Shown here piece after piece: positions 13,321-15,932 of a DNA stretch of 15,932 nucleotides. Source of the DNA: an uncultured Bacilli bacterium (GTDB lineage Bacteria; Bacillota_I; Bacilli_A; RF39; UBA660); NCBI GenBank assembly GCA_910587745.1, contig CAJUNE010000027.1, positions 1 through 15,932 of the forward strand, read 5' to 3'. The first letter of the stretch is position 1; the number at the start of each line of letters is the position of its first letter. Under the pieces are notes generated by a model. The model was not told the DNA's origin and searched no databases. It saw nothing but the letters and a program-made list of their open reading frames with translations. A program made the position numbers and the translations under genes.

Positions 13321-13800
13321 ATGGAAAAGCATACTTTAGAACCTTTTTATAATAATGATTCTAAAATACTTATTTTAGGTAGCTTTCCAAGTGTTAAATC
13401 TCGGGAAGTTGGCTTTTATTATTCACATCCGCAAAATAGATTTTGGAAAGTTTTAGCTTATATTTTTAATGAAGAAATTCCTACTTCTATTGAAGAGAAA
13501 AAAGAATTATTAAAAAGAAACAAAATAGCTTTATTTGATGTTTGTGCTACTTGTGATATTAAAGCTAGTAGTGATGCTAGTATAAAAAATGTCGTTCCTA
13601 ATAATTTAGAAGAAATATTTAATAATTCTAAGATAAAAGTTATCGCTTTTGATGGTAAAACGGCTTATAATTTATATCAAAAATATTTTAAAGATAAATA
13701 TGATGTAGAGTTAATATCTCTTCCTAGTACTAGTCCTGCTAATGCAACTTGGGATATGCAAAGGTTAATTAATGAATATAGAGTGTTAAATAAATATTAA
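13321..13800 (+). CDS. DNA-deoxyinosine glycosylase (UDG superfamily)
   Basis: The 159-residue protein matches hypoxanthine-DNA glycosylases of the uracil-DNA glycosylase superfamily, which remove deaminated adenine (hypoxanthine) from DNA and start base excision repair. Visible signatures are ILGSFPSVKSRE (17-28), YYSHPQNRFWKVL (34-46), DVCATCDIKASSDASI in the middle and LPSTSPANATW near the end. The fold and length fit a complete single-domain enzyme. The start M-E-K-H-T-L-E-P is where relatives begin, but there is no ribosome binding site. The ATG lies only 7 bases behind the terminator T-run of the previous operon and follows TATAAAAT. It may be leaderless, weakly expressed, or fed by read-through. 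Confidence 0.88.
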   Translation: MEKHTLEPFYNNDSKILILGSFPSVKSREVGFYYSHPQNRFWKVLAYIFNEEIPTSIEEKKELLKRNKIALFDVCATCDIKASSDASIKNVVPNNLEEIFNNSKIKVIAFDGKTAYNLYQKYFKDKYDVELISLPSTSPANATWDMQRLINEYRVLNKY

Positions 13801-13827
13801 GAAAGTGTAAAATATATGCTTTCTTTT
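13799..13827 (+). terminator. Weak terminator after the glycosylase gene
   Basis: AAGAAAG (13799-13805) and CTTTCTT (13819-13825) form a 7-bp stem with a 13-base loop and a short T-run. Confidence 0.5.
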
Positions 13828-13891
13828 ATTATTTGTCTTTAATCTTTTTTTAGTTTATGTTATACTTCTTATTGTAGGTGGTAAAGAAAAT

Positions 13892-14269
13892 ATGAAAAGT
13901 TTAAATAAATTTGGATATACTAAAATGGAAGTGTTAGTGGTTATAGTATTACTTGGAATTGTTGCTTTCATAACAATTAATAGTACATCTTATGCATTTG
14001 CTATTGATACAACTGATTCTGTTAAAGAAGTTAAGACATTGATTGAAAAACAAGCTGAGGAATATGCTTTAGATAATTTAGATTTATTTAATGAAGCTGA
14101 TACAAATTATATTTTGGTTAGCGAATTGGTAGAGAATGGATATATGATGGCTAATGATGATGGCATAGTAACAAGCCCAGATAACTCTGGTAAAACTTTT
14201 AACGATAATAAAATAAAGCTAGAATATAATAAGGATAATAATAAAGTTGAAGCAACTTTTATAGATTAA
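13892..14269 (+). CDS. Type IV prepilin-like protein
   Basis: The 125-residue protein starts with a short basic leader and a class III prepilin cleavage motif: MKSLNKFG followed by YTKME, with cleavage expected after G8 and the conserved Glu at +5. A hydrophobic helix (about 12-32) follows, as in ComGC-like or other type IV pilins. The mature part is small and acidic, with two short beta regions and many Asp/Asn. Prepilins need a PilD/ComC peptidase and an assembly ATPase, neither of which is in the window, so this is a lone pilin-like gene. TAGGTGG lies upstream of the ATG, and a TATACT at 13861-13866 may be the -10. The role could be surface fibre, competence pseudopilin or secreted substrate. 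Confidence 0.75.
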   Translation: MKSLNKFGYTKMEVLVVIVLLGIVAFITINSTSYAFAIDTTDSVKEVKTLIEKQAEEYALDNLDLFNEADTNYILVSELVENGYMMANDDGIVTSPDNSGKTFNDNKIKLEYNKDNNKVEATFID

Positions 14270-14276
14270 AAGAGAT

Positions 14277-14303
14277 AATCAAGGGAAAAACTTGATTTTT
14301 TTT
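14277..14303 (+). terminator. Terminator after the prepilin gene
   Basis: AATCAAG (14277-14283) pairs with CTTGATT (14291-14297) with a 7-base loop and a run of eight T. Its right arm overlaps the -35 of the next promoter. Confidence 0.7.
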
Positions 14304-14320
14304 CTAACTAGGTGTATAAT
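14292..14320 (+). promoter_or_regulatory. Promoter of the thioredoxin-like gene
   Basis: TTGATT (14292-14297), a 17-bp spacer and a perfect TATAAT (14315-14320). The -35 lies within the right arm of the preceding terminator. Confidence 0.65.
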
Positions 14321-14347
14321 ACAATAGATTTTAAGGAGGAATTTGTG

Positions 14348-14941
14348 ATGAAAGATAATCAAACAGAAGCCAAACTAGAAAGAATAGATACAAAATTAGA
14401 AAAAATTGATACAAAATTGAGAAATTTAACTTTTGTAGTTATATTAGGTTTTGTAGTTCTTGCTTTATTAGTTATTGGATTATATTTTAAAGATGGTAAG
14501 TCAAGTAATAATGGAACAGCTAATAATGGTAGTCAAACAACAACAGTTAAATATGATGTAAGTAAAATGAAAAAAGTAACTGGAGAAGAAGCTGCTAAAT
14601 TATTTGATGAAAAAGGAACTCATTTCTTATATATAGGTCGTTCTACTTGTAGTGTTTGTGTTAATTTAGTGCCAGAACTTAATACTGTTTTAAGTGATAT
14701 GGCTATTACAATTAATTATTCACCGCTTGAACAAACCTTTAGAACAGATTTTAAAAATTTATTTAAGAAATTAGATATTGAAACTACTGTTAATAAAAAC
14801 AAAGGAACTTTTGGAGAATTACTTGAAGAATATGGTTATACTCCAGTAGTAATAGTTATTAAAGATGGCAAAATGGTTGATGGATTTGTTGGCTATAGAG
14901 ATGCTGACAAAATTGAAGAATTATTTAAAAAGTATCTTTAA
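14348..14941 (+). CDS. Membrane-anchored thioredoxin-like protein
   Basis: The 197-residue protein has an N-terminal heptad segment (KLERIDTKLEKIDTKLRNL, 9-27) and one TM helix (28-46). A Ser/Asn/Gly linker follows, then a thioredoxin-like domain outside the cell (about 75-197). YIGRSTCSVC has the redox pair C101-x-x-C104. The strand after YGYTP provides the cis-Pro, and it ends with DGFVGYRDADKIEELF. The YIGR-x-T-C motif resembles bacteriocin transport accessory (PedC-like) proteins. The likely job is thiol-disulphide exchange on exported proteins, although a CSVC centre is uncommon. The start is the ATG at 14348, with AAGGAGGA at 14333-14340; an in-frame ATG at 14312 lies inside the promoter and was rejected. 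Confidence 0.82.
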   Translation: MKDNQTEAKLERIDTKLEKIDTKLRNLTFVVILGFVVLALLVIGLYFKDGKSSNNGTANNGSQTTTVKYDVSKMKKVTGEEAAKLFDEKGTHFLYIGRSTCSVCVNLVPELNTVLSDMAITINYSPLEQTFRTDFKNLFKKLDIETTVNKNKGTFGELLEEYGYTPVVIVIKDGKMVDGFVGYRDADKIEELFKKYL

Positions 14942-14956
14942 TAGTTAGATTTTTTG

Positions 14957-14987
14957 AAGAAGAAAATTAAGATTTCTTCTTTTTTTT
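14957..14987 (+). terminator. Terminator after the thioredoxin-like gene
   Basis: AAGAAGAAA (14957-14965) pairs with TTTCTTCTT (14973-14981), with a 7-base loop and a T-run to 14987. Confidence 0.75.
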
Positions 14988-15013
14988 ATAAAAATTTTAC
15001 TTTAAAACATCAT

Positions 15014-15043
15014 TCGACAAAATATTTATTCTTTGTGTGTTAT
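15014..15043 (+). promoter_or_regulatory. Weak candidate promoter of the restriction gene
   Basis: TCGACA (15014-15019) is one base from the -35 consensus. The best -10 at 18 bp is TGTTAT (15038-15043); TATTAT follows at 15041-15046 with too long a spacer. Confidence 0.3.
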
Positions 15044-15076
15044 TATATCAAACATTCTTTGGAAGGAGGTTTGTTT

Positions 15077-15823
15077 ATGATTACCGAAGAATTAAAAAAT
15101 TTAAAAAAAGAGTTTGAAAGAATAAAAAAGATGGGGTATGTTAAGGCTACTAGAAGTGGATATACAGGAATAGGTAAAACTTTTGAAGATTTGCTCGGAA
15201 AAAAGGAAGATACTTTGGAATTGCCAGACTATCATGGCATAGAAATTAAAACTAGGAGAGGTTACACAAGAAGTTATACAACTCTTTTTGGGGCGACCCC
15301 TCAAGGAAAAAAAGAATTTGAGATTAAAAGACTTAGAAGTATGTATGGCTATCCTGATAATGTTTATAAAAACCAGAAACTTCTCCATGCTTCTGTGCAA
15401 GCTAATTGTTCTACACTAGTGGGAAATAAATATTTATTTAAGTTGGTTGTAGATTATGAAGAGGAGAAAATATTTTTACTTATTACTGATAAAAATATGA
15501 ACTTTATTGAAAAAAAGGCTTATTGGACTTTTAAAATTTTGGAAGAAAAATTAAATCGTAAATTACAATATTTGGCTTTAGTTAAAGCGTGGCCTAATAC
15601 AATTAATGGAGAAGATTATTACAAGTATTATGATATAGATTTTTATAAATTAAAAAGTTTTAATGAATTTATTAAATTAATAGATGAAGGAGTAATTAGA
15701 GTAACTTTTAAAATAGGCGTCTTTAAAAAAGGAGAGCGCGCTGGAGAACTTCATGATAGGGGTACAGGGTTTGAAATTCAGGAAATTGATATGTTGAGAC
15801 TTTTTGATAAAATAGGATTTTAA
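15077..15823 (+). CDS. MvaI/BcnI-type restriction endonuclease
   Basis: From the ATG at 15077 (AAGGAGG at 15063-15069) the protein has 248 residues, about the size of MvaI and BcnI. Family signs are SGYTGIGKTFEDLLG (27-41) and the catalytic PD-(D/E)xK motif as P50-D51...E56-I-K58 in LPDYHGIEIKTRR. The stretch YTTLFGATPQG and the C-terminal FEIQEIDMLRLFDKIGF are further signs. Known members are monomeric-type enzymes cutting CC(W/S)GG; the target of this one cannot be read from sequence. No DNA methyltransferase lies in the window, so it is either a solitary enzyme, protected by a distant methylase, or a repair/nicking relative. A longer frame opens at 14954, but its start is inside the preceding terminator and lacks a ribosome binding site. 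Confidence 0.85.
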   Translation: MITEELKNLKKEFERIKKMGYVKATRSGYTGIGKTFEDLLGKKEDTLELPDYHGIEIKTRRGYTRSYTTLFGATPQGKKEFEIKRLRSMYGYPDNVYKNQKLLHASVQANCSTLVGNKYLFKLVVDYEEEKIFLLITDKNMNFIEKKAYWTFKILEEKLNRKLQYLALVKAWPNTINGEDYYKYYDIDFYKLKSFNEFIKLIDEGVIRVTFKIGVFKKGERAGELHDRGTGFEIQEIDMLRLFDKIGF

Positions 15824-15877
15824 TTTTTATTGTAGGGCATTTTGAAAATTTGGCAGCCATGAGGAATTGCAGGTATG

Positions 15878-15904
15878 AAAAAAGACATCGTTAGATGCCT
15901 TTTT
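15878..15904 (-). terminator. Minus-strand terminator after tRNA-Pro
   Basis: Read on the minus strand: AAAAAGGCATC, loop TAAC, GATGTCTTTTT, with one G-T pair and a T-run. It lies 11 bases after the tRNA end. On the plus strand the same pair is an A-C mismatch, so the orientation is clear. Confidence 0.8.
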
Positions 15905-15915
15905 AAATTCAAATC

Positions 15916-15932
15916 TGGTCGGGAAGACAGGA
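15916..15932 (-). tRNA. tRNA-Pro, 3' end only (cut by window edge)
   Basis: The minus strand reads TCCTGTCTTCCCGACCA, the end of a tRNA. It has the T-stem 3' strand CCTGT, the acceptor strand CTTCCCG, discriminator A73 and an encoded CCA. An acceptor partner CGGGAAG is the usual start of Bacillota tRNA-Pro. The anticodon lies outside the window. The 15824-15877 stretch to its left holds no feature I recognise. Confidence 0.75.

Noticed and set aside
14312..14347. Longer start for the thioredoxin-like protein at 14312
   Set aside because: That ATG would lie inside the -10 region, ahead of the strong site AAGGAGGA that fits the ATG at 14348.
14954..15076. Longer N-terminus for the restriction endonuclease from 14954
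   Set aside because: It would start in the terminator of the preceding gene and lacks a ribosome binding site. The ATG at 15077 has AAGGAGG and matches family length.
15824..15877. Possible structured RNA or attachment site between the nuclease gene and the tRNA terminator
   Set aside because: Only short AT-rich symmetries (such as ATTTTGAAAAT) are visible and there is no duplicated tRNA end, so no feature can be supported.

Overview
This window is very AT-rich DNA with strong AGGAGG-type ribosome binding sites. Its intrinsic terminators, consensus sigma-A promoters and gene families (TcdE-type holin, NfeD/SPFH pair, ComGC-like pilin) point to a low-GC Gram-positive bacterium of the Bacillota, plausibly an uncultured gut lineage. 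That placement is an inference from composition and gene types. No standard taxonomic marker is complete here.

Positions 1-9160 hold a tandem array of Rhs (YD-repeat) toxin tip cassettes. A full cassette has these parts in order: a short boundary element containing GGCTTTAGCC; about 310 bp of nearly invariant DNA encoding the last ~105 residues of an Rhs core, ending in RYYNPEWGRF; a variable toxin domain; an immunity gene with its own strong ribosome binding site; and a terminator hairpin with the invariant stem AAGTTTCAGA/TCTGAAACTT. Seven modules can be told apart. A (1-1673) pairs a Gly-rich toxin with a two-TM immunity protein. B (1678-3234) pairs a possible HMHYG-type toxin with an unknown immunity protein. 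C (3240-5029) pairs a GIY-YIG nuclease with an acidic immunity protein. D (5034-6403) has a deletion and a frameshift in the core. E (6409-7791) is a broken copy of C with an intact immunity gene. F (7792-8522) is a headless Gly-rich toxin with an RDD-family membrane immunity protein. G (8528-9160) is a core stub followed by an intact DUF2691-like immunity gene. No complete Rhs protein is visible; it would lie upstream if it exists. Cassette A may be its tail.

The most interesting feature is how the array appears wired. Every core copy carries the same extended -10 promoter (TTGAAG, 18 bp, TGATATACT). It overlaps the apparent ATG of the toxin fragment, and the core has no in-frame methionine after it. 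The reading is that silent cassettes transcribe and translate immunity but mostly not toxin. Toxin would be expressed only after recombination through the near-identical core into a full-length rhs gene. Module G fits this: decay removed almost the whole core and toxin but left the promoter and the immunity gene.

Positions 9161-11924 hold a membrane-anchored protein of unknown function (9263-10648). It is followed by a diverged copy of the array's terminator and boundary, then a holin and an M23 endolysin that overlap by 8 bp. The lysis pair could be a prophage remnant or a release route for large toxins.

Positions 11925-15932 look like ordinary chromosome: an NfeD/SPFH operon, a DNA-deoxyinosine glycosylase, a prepilin-like protein, a membrane-anchored thioredoxin-like protein, a solitary MvaI/BcnI-type restriction endonuclease, and the 3' end of a tRNA-Pro gene on the minus strand with its terminator.
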